In this document: positions 52,865 through 61,893 of the stretch, piece after piece
How the letters are laid out: every line of letters starts with the position of its first letter
Position numbering within the stretch: position 1 is the stretch's first letter
NCBI RefSeq assembly: GCF_000021685.1
Contig: NC_011959.1
Span: 434,001-498,000, forward strand
Direction of reading: 5' to 3'
Source: Thermomicrobium roseum DSM 5159
GTDB lineage: Bacteria; Chloroflexota; Chloroflexia; Thermomicrobiales; Thermomicrobiaceae
DNA length: 64,000 nucleotides
Notes under the pieces: generated by a model
The model's input: the letters and a program-made list of their open reading frames with translations, nothing else
What the model was told of the DNA's origin: nothing
Database searches by the model: none
Made by a program: the position numbers and the translations under genes

Positions 52865-53697
52865 ATGTTTGGCAAGCGGCCGTGCTCGGTATCGTTCAAG
52901 GAACGACCGAGTTTCTGCCTATCAGTAGTTCTGCCCATCTCATCGTGCTACCATGGCTCTTTGATTGGCCGGAACCGGGGCTGGCCTTCAACGTCGCGCT
53001 GCACCTCGGAACGTTGTCTGCAGTTCTCGCCTACTTCTGGCGTGATCTGATTCAGATCGGGCGGGCGTGGTTCGCGGGGCTCATCCGTCTCCGCCCACTC
53101 GAGGACTCTGCGTCACGTTTGGGCTGGGCAGTGATCATCGGATCGCTTCCGGCTGGTCTGGCTGGATTCTTTCTCAATGATGTCATCGATCATTTCTTTC
53201 ATTCCGGCGGCGGAGGCGATACCGCGATCGTGTTCACGAGTCTTCTCCTGATCGTGCTCGGGTTTGTCCTCTGGTTGGCTGAACGCTACGGAACTCGATG
53301 GCGGTCGCTCGGCGAACTCGGTTTACGAGATGGGCTGGTTGTGGGTCTTGCCCAGGCCCTGGCTCTTCTTCCGGGCGTTTCCCGCTCTGGTAGCACCATC
53401 ACTGCAAGCCTCTTTCTCGGTTTCGCTCGCCCGGCAGCCGCTCGCTTTTCCTTCATCTTGGGGATTCCGGCGATCGCCGGTGCCGGACTGCTCGAAACAC
53501 TAAAACTGGTCGAAACCGGTCTTCCTGCGGAGCAGCGAGTCCTGTTCGTGACCGGAGTTGCCAGCGCGGCGATCACCGGGTTTCTCGCCATCGCTTTTCT
53601 CCTGCGCTTCCTGCAGCGCTACAGTACGAGCATCTTCATCGTGTACCGCATCGCACTGGGCCTCGTGCTCTTGCTCGTCGTTTCGTTCGCTCGCTGA
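52861..53697 (+). CDS. uppP: Undecaprenyl-diphosphate phosphatase
   Basis: Recycles the lipid carrier for cell-envelope polysaccharides. The 278-residue, eight-helix protein has both active-site blocks: GIVQGTTEFLPISSSAHLIV near the start and LLPGVSRSGSTITASLFLGF in the middle. It is coupled to the flippase-like gene upstream. The bacitracin-resistance name bacA also applies. Its stop is five bases from the stop of the convergent MFS gene. Confidence 0.95.
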   Translation: MNVWQAAVLGIVQGTTEFLPISSSAHLIVLPWLFDWPEPGLAFNVALHLGTLSAVLAYFWRDLIQIGRAWFAGLIRLRPLEDSASRLGWAVIIGSLPAGLAGFFLNDVIDHFFHSGGGGDTAIVFTSLLLIVLGFVLWLAERYGTRWRSLGELGLRDGLVVGLAQALALLPGVSRSGSTITASLFLGFARPAAARFSFILGIPAIAGAGLLETLKLVETGLPAEQRVLFVTGVASAAITGFLAIAFLLRFLQRYSTSIFIVYRIALGLVLLLVVSFAR

Positions 53698-53702
53698 GAG
53701 TT

Positions 53703-55337
53703 TCATCCTGTTGGACGGGATTCAGCGGTGGCCGGCTCGCTCACGGCAGTCGGCCCGCGTTCTGGCCGGATATCAGGAATCAGCCAACTGGCGATAAAGC
53801 CGACGAGGATGAAGGCGGCAGCGACCAATGCGGTGCGCCGGGCAGCGTCGGTGAAGGCAGCCTCGATGGCTTGGACAATCGGCTGCGTACCGGGTTGGGT
53901 CTGTAACTGGACGAGAATCTGGCCGGCGGATTGCTTGGCCGCACGTGCCAGTGCGGCGGCCTGCTGCGGGGGGATGCCGAGTTGATCGATCAGGCGCGAC
54001 TTCGTTCCGCTGCCGAGGCCGGCAGCCAGGATGGTGCCGAGCAGTGCGATACCCAGCGCGGCACCCACCTGGCGTGTCGTGCTCTGGGTTCCGGAAGCTT
54101 GGCCAGACTGAGCTGTGGGCACTTCAGCGAGGATGACGGAGGTGAGCTGCGCCGTTGCGAGCCCGACCCCGAGGCCGTAAAGAAACAAGGCCGGAGCGAG
54201 CCGCCAACCGGTGGTATCGGGGGCGAGGAAAGGAACGATCAAAAGGAGGCCGACCGCCTCGAAGAGCATACCGGCGCGGATGACCTGACGCGCTCCGAAA
54301 CGCTGAGCCAGGTTAGCCGCCGCTGGTCCACCGAGGAAAGCGCCGATGGCGGTAGCCAGCAGGACCAGGCCGGTTTGAAAGGCCGTATAGCCCAGAACCG
54401 CCTGGAGATAGAGCGGGAGAACGAAGACGATGCCGAACTCGCCGAGACTCACGATCAGGGCCGCGAGATTGCCCCATCGAAACGTGCGGTAACGAAAGAG
54501 GCGGAGATCCAGCAGGACCGGACGGTTGGCTCGGACACGCCGGAGTTCGTAGAGGGCGAACGTTGGAAGGAACAGCGCAGCGAGGGCCAGGGCCACCGGC
54601 ACAGGTGACAGCGTGGCGAATGGCCATTCCCACGAACCGATGCGGAACGTGTCCGTCGGTCGCCACCAACCATAGCGCTCTCCCTCGATCAAGCCGAAGA
54701 CGAGCGCAGCGAATCCGATGGCGCTGGTCACGATGCCGATCAGATCGATGCCAGGAGCCGCTGAAGGATCACGCGTTTCCGGGACGGTGAGGAGGGCGAT
54801 GGTTCCAGCGACCAAGCCGATCGGCAAATTGATGTAAAAGGCCCAGCGCCACGAGAAGTCGGTGGTCAGCCAACCACCGACCAGCGGCCCGAGCGCTGCC
54901 ATGCCACCGATCACGGATCCCCAGATGCCGAAGGCGAGGGCTCGCTCGCGTCCCCGGAACATGGCGTTGACGCTGGAAAGGGTCGAGGGCAGGATGCAGG
55001 CTGCGCCGATGCCCTGGAGAGCACGTGCCGCGATGAGCAGTGTCCCGGATGGAGCACTGGCACAGAGGAGACTGGCGCCGACGAAGAGGGCTAGCCCGCC
55101 GAGGTAGATCCGCTTGCGTCCGTACAAGTCACCGAGACGTCCGACCGTGACCAGTAGAGCAGCGAAGACGAGCGAGTAGACCGTATTCACCCACTCCGCA
55201 TCAGTTAACTGGAGACCGAGATCCTCGATGATACTGGGAATCGCGACATTGACGATCGTCGCATCGACGATGATCATAGCTAGACCGAGGGCGAGCGACG
55301 CGAGCCCAAGCCATCGGGTGCGTGGTGCCGCTGTCAT
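53703..55337 (-). CDS. MFS drug exporter, DHA2 (14-helix) family
   Basis: A 544-residue proton-driven efflux protein. The start LGLASLALGLAMIIVDATIVNVAIPSI is the DHA2 motif D1 helix. GRLGDLYGRKRIYLGGLALFVG is the MFS signature loop, and SVIGGMAALGPLVGGWL is motif C of antiporters. About 14 helices are present. The substrate is unknown. ATG at 55337 has GGAG seven bases upstream. TACAAT on the minus strand (55396-55401) is a likely -10 box; I find no TetR or MarR gene adjacent. Confidence 0.88.
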   Translation of the reverse strand: MTAAPRTRWLGLASLALGLAMIIVDATIVNVAIPSIIEDLGLQLTDAEWVNTVYSLVFAALLVTVGRLGDLYGRKRIYLGGLALFVGASLLCASAPSGTLLIAARALQGIGAACILPSTLSSVNAMFRGRERALAFGIWGSVIGGMAALGPLVGGWLTTDFSWRWAFYINLPIGLVAGTIALLTVPETRDPSAAPGIDLIGIVTSAIGFAALVFGLIEGERYGWWRPTDTFRIGSWEWPFATLSPVPVALALAALFLPTFALYELRRVRANRPVLLDLRLFRYRTFRWGNLAALIVSLGEFGIVFVLPLYLQAVLGYTAFQTGLVLLATAIGAFLGGPAAANLAQRFGARQVIRAGMLFEAVGLLLIVPFLAPDTTGWRLAPALFLYGLGVGLATAQLTSVILAEVPTAQSGQASGTQSTTRQVGAALGIALLGTILAAGLGSGTKSRLIDQLGIPPQQAAALARAAKQSAGQILVQLQTQPGTQPIVQAIEAAFTDAARRTALVAAAFILVGFIASWLIPDIRPERGPTAVSEPATAESRPTG

Positions 55338-55565
55338 CGAAGCGCTCCAATCTTGCCCAAAACTACCAAACACTCACTCTGTTCGACCTGCTCGAATTGT
55401 ACCACACCGTTTGGGTTCTTGCCCGAATACCTCCCTGGGCACTTCCACGCGAACACTCCGCCGCGGGGTCCATCGTATCCGGGTTTTTGTCCGAATGATC
55501 CCTACCCGGTCACTGGTGGGAACGCCAGAAGCGCCCGGTCCGCGCGAGCGCGGTGCGGTCATCGA

Positions 55566-55910
55566 CTAGGCGATCGGGTTGCCCGGATCGGTTGGTTGGT
55601 CTGGCTGGAGCAAGATGACCCGTCCATCCGGCTGGATAGCGCCCAGGACAAGCACTTCCGAGGGGAAACCGGCGACCCGTCGGACGGGGAGGTTGACGAC
55701 CGCGATGATCAGCCGGCCGATGAGATCTTCGGGCGCGTACCAGGGACGGATGGCTGCCGAGGAGCGCTTGACCCCCAGCGGCCCGAAATCGATGGTCAGC
55801 TTGTACGATGGTCGGCGTGCCTCCGGAAACTCCTCCACGGCAACGATTCGCCCGACACGCAGATCGACGCGTTGAAAATCGGCGAGCTCGATCGGCGGTT
55901 TGGCTTCCAT
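55566..55910 (-). CDS. csaA: CsaA-type tRNA-binding domain protein
   Basis: A 114-residue protein consisting of one OB-fold tRNA-binding domain (DFQRVDLRVGRIVAVEEFPEARRPSYKLTIDFG, then GRLIIAVVNLPVRRVAGFPSEVLVLGA). It matches CsaA, a dimer described as an export-related chaperone and tRNA-binding protein. It is divergent from the Nudix gene, with 70 bases between their starts. Confidence 0.9.
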   Translation of the reverse strand: MEAKPPIELADFQRVDLRVGRIVAVEEFPEARRPSYKLTIDFGPLGVKRSSAAIRPWYAPEDLIGRLIIAVVNLPVRRVAGFPSEVLVLGAIQPDGRVILLQPDQPTDPGNPIA

Positions 55911-55980
55911 CTCGCCTCCTTTCTTGCGCTGGGAAGCGTACCATCGTATCGGCTGCAGTTAGGTTCGGAGTGTGGCATCG

Positions 55981-56727
55981 ATGCAGTACCGGCGAGAGAC
56001 GACCGATCCGCAAGATGAGATCTTCGATGTCCTGACCCAGGATGGGGAGCTGACCGGTGAAAGGGCAGCTCGCTGGTTGGTTCACCAAAACGGGCTCTGG
56101 CACCCGGCATTTCACCTCTGGATCGCGTGGGCTACCCCGGAAGGTCTCCGCGTGCTCCTCCAGCGTCGGAGTCTCACCAAGGACACCATGCCGGGGCGCG
56201 TGGACGTGAGCGTCGGTGGACATTTCAAGGCGGGCGAGTTCGTCCCTGGGCAGCCCCTCGCGCCTCTCATGCTCGCCGCGATCGTGCGCGAGGTCAACGA
56301 AGAGTTAGGCTTCAGGCTCGAACCGAGCGTTATCCAGTGGCTCGGAACGCGCTGGTCGGAAGCGGTGCAGGCGAACATCTGCGACCGAGAAGTCCAATAC
56401 CTGTATTTCTGGCTCCGTGACGAGCCGCTCGTGGCTATCGAACCTGATCCGCGTGAAGTCGCAGCATTGCTCGCCGTTTCGGTTCGCGGTCTGCTCGAGT
56501 TACTCGAGCAGGAGCGAATGTCCGTGGAAGCACCGGTTCTGTGGTCGAGTGAATCGGGGGCAGGGAGTACTCGTTCTGTGCAGGCTGTGACGTTCGCGGA
56601 CCTCGTCCCCGGGCGTCAACGCTATTGGCGGGTCGTGCTGCATCTGCTCGAGCAAAACGCGGCGAAGGGAGAAGTGCCGACTGAGCCCCTTGTCTTGCAC
56701 GGAAAGAGCGAAGCGGATGCCGGATAG
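55981..56727 (+). CDS. Nudix hydrolase with enlarged Nudix box
   Basis: A 248-residue protein of the Nudix superfamily, closest in plan to the YfcD/isopentenyl-isomerase-like group. The N-terminal DEIFDVLTQDGELTGERAARWLVHQNGLWHPAFHLWI is typical of that group. The catalytic helix REVNEELGF is intact, but between GGHFKAGE and it lie nine extra residues, so the first Glu of the classical box is displaced. A C-terminal extension of about 90 residues follows the fold. ATG at 55981 is spaced ten bases from GGAG; a GTG at 55972 is possible. The substrate is unknown. Confidence 0.85.
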   Translation: MQYRRETTDPQDEIFDVLTQDGELTGERAARWLVHQNGLWHPAFHLWIAWATPEGLRVLLQRRSLTKDTMPGRVDVSVGGHFKAGEFVPGQPLAPLMLAAIVREVNEELGFRLEPSVIQWLGTRWSEAVQANICDREVQYLYFWLRDEPLVAIEPDPREVAALLAVSVRGLLELLEQERMSVEAPVLWSSESGAGSTRSVQAVTFADLVPGRQRYWRVVLHLLEQNAAKGEVPTEPLVLHGKSEADAG

Positions 56728-56845
56728 AATCGGAGTGGTTTCCGGCGCCACCTGGAGCGTTACGTTTTGCTGTCCGCTTCCGATCACATTCGATCCTTGG
56801 TTGCGGCTCGGCGAGATCCTGGGCAGCTCCTGACATTGGGGCACC

Positions 56846-56892
56846 GTCCGAGCGCGAGGGAGCTCGTGCAACGAGCTCCTTCGCGCTCGGAC
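56846..56892. terminator. Long hairpin between convergent Nudix and malate synthase genes
   Basis: A 22-bp nearly perfect stem (56846-56867 with 56871-56892) around a GCA loop. The one irregular pair is G-U when read from the plus strand and A-C from the minus strand. No long T run follows on either side. Its position suggests a bidirectional terminator. Confidence 0.75.
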
Positions 56893-56917
56893 TCTCTTGG
56901 CTTCGGATAACTGCCGT

Positions 56918-58486
56918 TCAGTCGATGTACTCGTACGCCAGGTAGGTGAGAAACTCGGTGAACTCGTCGTCGAGCACCAGACGATCGAGGATCTCGCGCG
57001 CCTCTCGAAGCCGACCGGCTACCTCTCCGCCGAGCTTGGTGAGTTCCTCGTCGCGGATCTGGACGTACAACTCGGCCGTGACTGGCCGACCATCGTCGAG
57101 TTCGGCGCGATGGAAGCGCCACTGCCAGAGCTGCGCGCGCGAGATCTCGGCAGTCGCCGTATCCTCCATCAGGTTGAAGATGGCCGCGGCGCCTTGGCCA
57201 CGCAGCCAGCTGTCCAGGTACTGCAGCGCGACACTGACGTTGTTCCGGAGTCCTCCCTCGGTGATCCGTCCTCCTGGCACGCGCACGTCCAGCAAGTCGC
57301 GTGCTGTCACCTGCACGTCCTCGCGGAGGCGATGCTTCTGGTGGGGTTGCTCGCCCAGGACGCGATCGAAAACTTCGAGCGCGACGGGGACGAGGTCAGG
57401 GTGCGCGACCCACGTCCCGTCGAAGCCGTCCTTGGCTTCCCGTTCCTTGTCCTCGCGAACCTTCGCCAAGGCGATCTCGTTGACTTGCGGATCGCGCCGG
57501 CTGGGGATGAAGGCAGCCATTCCGCCGATGGCGTGTGCTCCACGGCGGTGACACGTCCGCACCAAGAGTTCGGTGTACGCACGCATGAACGGCACGGTCA
57601 TTGTGACCTGTGCCCGATCGGGCAGGAGGAACTCCCGGTGCCGGCGGAACTTCTTGATGACACTAAAGATGTAATCCCATCGCCCAGCATTGAGTCCAGC
57701 AGCATGATCACGCAGTTCCCAGAGAATTTCGTCCATCTCGAAGGCAGCCAGGATCGTCTCGATGAGGACGGTCGCCCGAATCGTTCCCCGCGGAATGCCG
57801 AGGCGATCCTGGGCGAAGTTGAAGACGTCGTTCCAGAGGCGCGCTTCCAGGTGACTCTCCAGTTTGGGCAAGTAGAAGTAGGGCCCGGTGTTCCTGGCTA
57901 GCAACTCGTGCGCGTTGTGGAAAAAGTAGAGACCGAAGTCGAAGAGACTCGCCGAGATCGGTTCTCCATCGACCAGGACATGCCGTTCGACGAGATGCCA
58001 GCCGCGTGGTCGGACGACGAGTGTCGCGGTCTTGTCGGCGAGACGATAGACCCTGCCGTCCGGGCTTTCGAAGCTGATGGTTCGCCGGACGGCATCGCGG
58101 AGATTGATCTGGCCTTGCACCACATTATCCCAAGTCGGCGAGAGCGCATCCTCGAAGTCCGCCATGAAGACGCGCGCACCGGAGTTGAGGGCGTTGATCA
58201 TCATTTTGCGATCGACAGGCCCGGTAATCTCGACGCGCCGATCCTCGAGATCAGGGGGAGTCGGCGCGACACGCCACTCGCTTTCACGAATGTGAGCAGT
58301 TTCGGGAAGAAAATCAGGAAAATGGCCGGCATCGATCGCCTGTTGGCGTTCGGCTCGTCGTTCGAGCAGCTGCTTGCGGCGAAGGTTGAACTCTCGATGG
58401 AGGCTCGCGACGAAGTCGAGGGCTGGTTCGGTGAGGATCTGGGCGAACTCCGGAGTCATGCGTCCCACGATCCGCACATCACCCAT
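56918..58486 (-). CDS. aceB: Malate synthase A
   Basis: Condenses glyoxylate with acetyl-CoA to malate, second step of the glyoxylate shunt. The 522-residue protein has the A-isoform marks: [44 protein letters not shown] (barrel with acid residues), [51 protein letters not shown] and the C-terminal [22 protein letters not shown] at 58486 has GGGAGG seven bases upstream. aceA lies just upstream on the same strand, but a terminator-like hairpin separates them. Confidence 0.95.
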   Translation of the reverse strand: MGDVRIVGRMTPEFAQILTEPALDFVASLHREFNLRRKQLLERRAERQQAIDAGHFPDFLPETAHIRESEWRVAPTPPDLEDRRVEITGPVDRKMMINALNSGARVFMADFEDALSPTWDNVVQGQINLRDAVRRTISFESPDGRVYRLADKTATLVVRPRGWHLVERHVLVDGEPISASLFDFGLYFFHNAHELLARNTGPYFYLPKLESHLEARLWNDVFNFAQDRLGIPRGTIRATVLIETILAAFEMDEILWELRDHAAGLNAGRWDYIFSVIKKFRRHREFLLPDRAQVTMTVPFMRAYTELLVRTCHRRGAHAIGGMAAFIPSRRDPQVNEIALAKVREDKEREAKDGFDGTWVAHPDLVPVALEVFDRVLGEQPHQKHRLREDVQVTARDLLDVRVPGGRITEGGLRNNVSVALQYLDSWLRGQGAAAIFNLMEDTATAEISRAQLWQWRFHRAELDDGRPVTAELYVQIRDEELTKLGGEVAGRLREAREILDRLVLDDEFTEFLTYLAYEYID

Positions 58487-58540
58487 GACAATACCTCCCT
58501 CACCCGGTGATGGCACCACAGCGTCACCCCTAGTGTAACG

Positions 58541-58583
58541 AAGAAAAGCCGGGATGCGGAGTTCGGAAACCCTGCATCCCGGC
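58541..58583 (-). terminator. Terminator-like hairpin between aceA and aceB
   Basis: GCCGGGATGC and GCATCCCGGC form a 10-bp stem with a 16-base loop. On the minus strand TTTTCTT follows. It starts a few bases after the aceA stop. It may end aceA mRNA or lower aceB expression by partial termination. Confidence 0.8.
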
Positions 58584-58594
58584 AGGAGAACGAC

Positions 58595-59755
58595 TCAGAC
58601 CACTGCTTCTTCCGGCAACTCCTCTTCGAATTGGGTTCCCAGTCGAGGTGCGTCGTACACCTGCCCCAGGAGGTGATGGTAGGGAACACCGGAGAAGAAG
58701 TGATGGCTTCGGGTGGGGAAGTCGGTGCCTTCGGCCCACTCGCGCTTTTGCAGGTCGATGTACGCTCGCTCCTGGCGTGCTGCCAGATGCTGGAGCAGTT
58801 CGCTGAAACCGAGCCCCATCGCGTGTTGTGCTGCCAGCGTGATGAAGATGAACCGCACGCCCATCTCACCGAGTTCGCGGAAGCTGATCGGGTTCGGGTC
58901 AGTGAACCACTTGAATGAACTCGACCAGTTGAAGGCGAACCGAGCATCCGGGAAGCGCTTGCGCACTTCCTCGACGAACGTTTCGAGTGGCCCTCGCTCT
59001 GAGGTCGGAAACTCGCACCACACCAGATCGGGGACGCCACTGTCGAGGTAGCGCAGGGCACGCTCGATCGCCAACGGCAGGCCGCGCTTCGCTTCCGGCG
59101 CGTCGACGGCCGAAACGCCGTCGGTGCGTGCGATGATGACGAAATCGGGATTCCCGAGATCGTTGGCCACTGCCCGCATCATCTTGAGTTTGCCGACCAT
59201 TTCTTGTGCTGGGATGAGCGCCTTGCCCGCGATGTGGCCGCAGCGCTTCGGCATCACTTGGTCCTCGATATGCGCGCCAGCGACGCCCGCGGTCACATAG
59301 AGCTCGGTGGTGCGCTGGACGTTGAAGAGGTTTCCGTACCCGGTATCCATGTCGGCGACGACCGGTGGGATATGGAGATGCTTCGGGGGTATGCCCTTCT
59401 CCGGATCGCCGACAGCCATCGTGAGCTGGAACTTGCGTAGCCCGGCGACGATGCGGCGTGCAGCATCGGCGATCTCCACGCTGGAGTACAGATCCATATC
59501 CGTCGTGCCCAGATGGCCGATCGCGAAGGAATAGCCGCTGAAGTAGACAGCCGGAAAGCCGTAATACATGACGAGTTGTGCGCCGTGGGGGTCATAGACA
59601 CCAGGGGCGAACACGTAGGGGAGGGTCTCGAGGAGCTGACGCAGTCGCGTGCTCGGGTGAATCCAGCGCGAGGCTGGAACGCGATACCCAGGGGGAAGGA
59701 GCGGGGTTTCGCGGAGTTCGTTCGGATCAGTCACGGCTTGCGGCAGCGACCACAT
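58595..59755 (-). CDS. aceA: Isocitrate lyase
   Basis: Splits isocitrate into glyoxylate and succinate. The 386-residue protein is shorter than the 430-residue enterobacterial enzyme but has the key parts: YFSGYSFAIGHLGTTDMDLYS, PPVVADMDTGYGN (Mg-binding), AGAHIEDQVMPKRCGHIAGKALI with the catalytic Cys in KRCGH, and FVIIARTDGVSA. The related methylisocitrate lyase carries the same KRCGH motif, but aceB beside it favours the glyoxylate shunt. AAGGGAG lies eight bases before the ATG. Confidence 0.93.
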   Translation of the reverse strand: MWSLPQAVTDPNELRETPLLPPGYRVPASRWIHPSTRLRQLLETLPYVFAPGVYDPHGAQLVMYYGFPAVYFSGYSFAIGHLGTTDMDLYSSVEIADAARRIVAGLRKFQLTMAVGDPEKGIPPKHLHIPPVVADMDTGYGNLFNVQRTTELYVTAGVAGAHIEDQVMPKRCGHIAGKALIPAQEMVGKLKMMRAVANDLGNPDFVIIARTDGVSAVDAPEAKRGLPLAIERALRYLDSGVPDLVWCEFPTSERGPLETFVEEVRKRFPDARFAFNWSSSFKWFTDPNPISFRELGEMGVRFIFITLAAQHAMGLGFSELLQHLAARQERAYIDLQKREWAEGTDFPTRSHHFFSGVPYHHLLGQVYDAPRLGTQFEEELPEEAVV

Positions 59756-60027
59756 GACGAATTCTCCCTTCACTGGTCTCCTGACTGACGAGCGGATGTT
59801 TCGGAGCGTGTCGCGAGCGATGCACGCTGGGCGATGAGTTGGTGGCCCCCGCGTAGGCGGGGTCTCACTGTGCCCGCGCGGATCAGCGCGATACTACGGT
59901 GAGAGGAGCTTTGGCGCGAGTGATGAGGTGGTGAGCGGTGTACTGGCGAGTCAGGATCCACCGACGCGACACTCGAGGCATGGGAACCTCCCGCATTCGT
60001 CGTTCGACGACGATTCGCCTCTCCCGC
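59756..60027. other. Divergent intergenic region between aceA and the LysR gene
   Basis: About 270 bases, expected to hold the aceA promoter on the minus strand. CCCCGC and GCGGGG (near 59846-59861) can form a short hairpin. I could not pick a convincing -35/-10 pair for aceA. Confidence 0.35.
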
Positions 60028-60064
60028 TTCACAGCATAGCGATATTGGCATATAATTTCCAATA
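60028..60064 (+). promoter_or_regulatory. Promoter of the LysR gene with a dyad over the -10 box
   Basis: TTCACA (60028-60033), a 17-base spacer and a perfect TATAAT (60051-60056). TATTGG (60043-60048) and CCAATA (60059-60064) form a dyad that brackets the -10 box. This is a plausible binding site for autorepression by the LysR protein, and from here the divergent aceA could also be reached. Confidence 0.7.
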
Positions 60065-60098
60065 GTACTTTGTGATGAGCGCCATAGGAGGAAGCTAT

Positions 60099-60998
60099 AT
60101 GGATGTGAGTCTGCGGCAGCTCCAGGTGTTCCGGTCCGTGGCTCGGCATCGGAGTTTTTCGCGTGCTGCCGAAGACCTGGTCATCAGTCAACCGGCCGTC
60201 TCTGCGCAGATCAAGTCGCTCGAACAGGTGTTGGGTGTTCCTTTGTTCCAGCGCACCGGTCGCGGTGTGGAGCTGACCGAAGCGGGGCGGCAGCTTCTGC
60301 CCTATGCTGAGCGACTGTTGAATCTTCTGGACGAGGCGCTGGCGGCTGTTCACGAGCTGCGCTGTGCGCAACGTGGGCAGGTGCGGGTGGCCGCGAGCAC
60401 CACAGCCGGGATCTATGTGGTGCCGAAGGCACTCGGTGCGTTCCATCGGGCCTATCCCGGGGTCGAGCTCTCGCTCGATGTGCTCAACCGGTTCGCTGTC
60501 CACCAGCGTTTGTTGGCAGGCGATGCCGATGTGGCGATCATGGGGCTCATCGAGGACCCGCAAGACTTGGAGATCGAGCAATTTCTGCCCAATGAGCTGG
60601 TCGTGATCGCCTCACCTCGCCATCACCTCGCTCGCCGTCATCAGATCCCGTTGGATGAGATTGCTCGCGAGCCGTTTCTCGTACGCGAGATCGGGTCGGG
60701 CACGCGCGCTGACATGGAACGAATCTTCGCCGAGGCTGGACTTTCCCCCCGCGTGGCGATGGAACTACGCAGCAACGGCGCGATCAAGCAAGCAGTGGCA
60801 GCTGACCTCGGTGTCGCGGTCATGCCGCGCGATGCGATCGGGCTCGAGTTGGAAACTGGGCGGCTCATCGTGCTGGATGTCCAGGGTTTTCCAGTTCGGC
60901 GCTGGTGGTCGTTGGTGCGCCGGGCTGGCCGACAACCCTCAGCAGCTGCCGATGCGCTCTGGAACTTTCTTCTGCAGTACCGCTTGCAGGCGCGTTGA
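60099..60998 (+). CDS. LysR-family transcriptional regulator
   Basis: A 299-residue regulator. The N-terminal winged helix-turn-helix is typical (MDVSLRQLQVFRSVARHRSFSRAAEDLVISQPAVSAQIKSLEQ, then LFQRTGRGVELTEAG). The effector domain has VRVAASTTAGIYVVPKALGAFHRAYPGV, a pattern close to CbbR/CysB-like members. It is divergent from aceA, which makes the glyoxylate genes a likely target, a positional inference. AGGAGG lies eight bases before the ATG. The gene ends three bases from the stop of the convergent DUF72 gene. Confidence 0.9.
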   Translation: MDVSLRQLQVFRSVARHRSFSRAAEDLVISQPAVSAQIKSLEQVLGVPLFQRTGRGVELTEAGRQLLPYAERLLNLLDEALAAVHELRCAQRGQVRVAASTTAGIYVVPKALGAFHRAYPGVELSLDVLNRFAVHQRLLAGDADVAIMGLIEDPQDLEIEQFLPNELVVIASPRHHLARRHQIPLDEIAREPFLVREIGSGTRADMERIFAEAGLSPRVAMELRSNGAIKQAVAADLGVAVMPRDAIGLELETGRLIVLDVQGFPVRRWWSLVRRAGRQPSAAADALWNFLLQYRLQAR

Positions 60999-61001
60999 CA
61001 C

Positions 61002-61841
61002 TCAGCCGATCCCCGGCAGCGGCGGATGCTCGATGCCTAGGAGATCCATCAGGAGTACCGCATTGCGTGGTCCCTGGTTGCCATAGTTGGTATTGAAAAA
61101 GACATGCACCTCCTGTGCTTCGGCCGCAGCCCGGAGCAGCTTGGGTCGCCACTCTTCGAGTTCTTCCCGGCGGTACTCCCAGTTGAAACGCTCGCCGGTC
61201 TTGCCGGTGAACCGGTACCAGGTCTCCGCATTGCGCCCGTGGAAGCGCACCACCGCGAGACGGGGGTTGGTGACCGCGTAGATGGGGGGAACACAGCCGA
61301 TCCCGACTTGCGGCTCGTCGACCATCGTATAGCTGAGGCCGGACTCGCGGAGGAGCTCGAGTGTGGCTTGCGCATGGCGAGCGTCCAGCCAATCGCGGCG
61401 GCGGAACTCAACGGAAAGCGGAAGATCAGGGAACAGTTCGGGAAGGAGCCGGAGGTACTCGCGGTGCTCTTCCGTGTTGCGATAGGAGGGTGGAAACTGG
61501 AAAGTGATCGCACCGAGTTTTCCCGCGGTGATCAATGGCTCGATGGCATCGAGAAAGCGGTGCGCGATGTCTGCATCGGGAACCGGTGCCTCTCCCCCCG
61601 GCTGCTCCGGTGTCGCGGTCAACTGGCGGGGTGGCTTGACGTCGAAAACGAATCCGGGTGGGGTGCGCTCGACCCAGCCTTGGACGACGCGACGCGAGGG
61701 GATCGCGTAATAAGTCGAGTTCACCTCGACGATCGGAAAATAGCGCGCGTAGAAACGCAAGCGCTCGCGGGCTTCGATCCCTGGTGGATAGAAACCCTCG
61801 TGGTCAGTCCAGGACGAAGTTCCGACGAGCAAGCGTCCCAT
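61002..61841 (-). CDS. DUF72 family protein
   Basis: A 279-residue TIM-barrel protein of unknown function. Family marks are LLVGTSSWTDHEGFYPPG at the start, LRFYARYFPIVEVNSTYYAIP, FVFDVKPPRQLT, LGAITFQFPPSY, SVEFRRRDWLD and the C-terminal VRFHGRNAETWYRF with VHVFFNTNYGNQGPRNA. GGGAG lies six bases before the ATG at 61841. The palindrome ATGCTAGCAT at 61860-61869 on its upstream side overlaps a possible -10 box. Confidence 0.9.
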   Translation of the reverse strand: MGRLLVGTSSWTDHEGFYPPGIEARERLRFYARYFPIVEVNSTYYAIPSRRVVQGWVERTPPGFVFDVKPPRQLTATPEQPGGEAPVPDADIAHRFLDAIEPLITAGKLGAITFQFPPSYRNTEEHREYLRLLPELFPDLPLSVEFRRRDWLDARHAQATLELLRESGLSYTMVDEPQVGIGCVPPIYAVTNPRLAVVRFHGRNAETWYRFTGKTGERFNWEYRREELEEWRPKLLRAAAEAQEVHVFFNTNYGNQGPRNAVLLMDLLGIEHPPLPGIG

Positions 61842-61859
61842 ACTGGTCTCCCTCACGCC

Positions 61860-61893
61860 ATGCTAGCATAGCGACCAGTTGCCCGCTGGTCGC
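61860..61893. promoter_or_regulatory. Palindrome and hairpin upstream of the DUF72 gene
   Basis: ATGCTAGCAT (61860-61869) is a perfect palindrome that contains TATGCT on the minus strand with its neighbour base. GCGACCAG and CTGGTCGC (61871-61878, 61886-61893) form an 8-bp dyad next to it. Together they look like an operator or structured promoter region. Confidence 0.4.
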
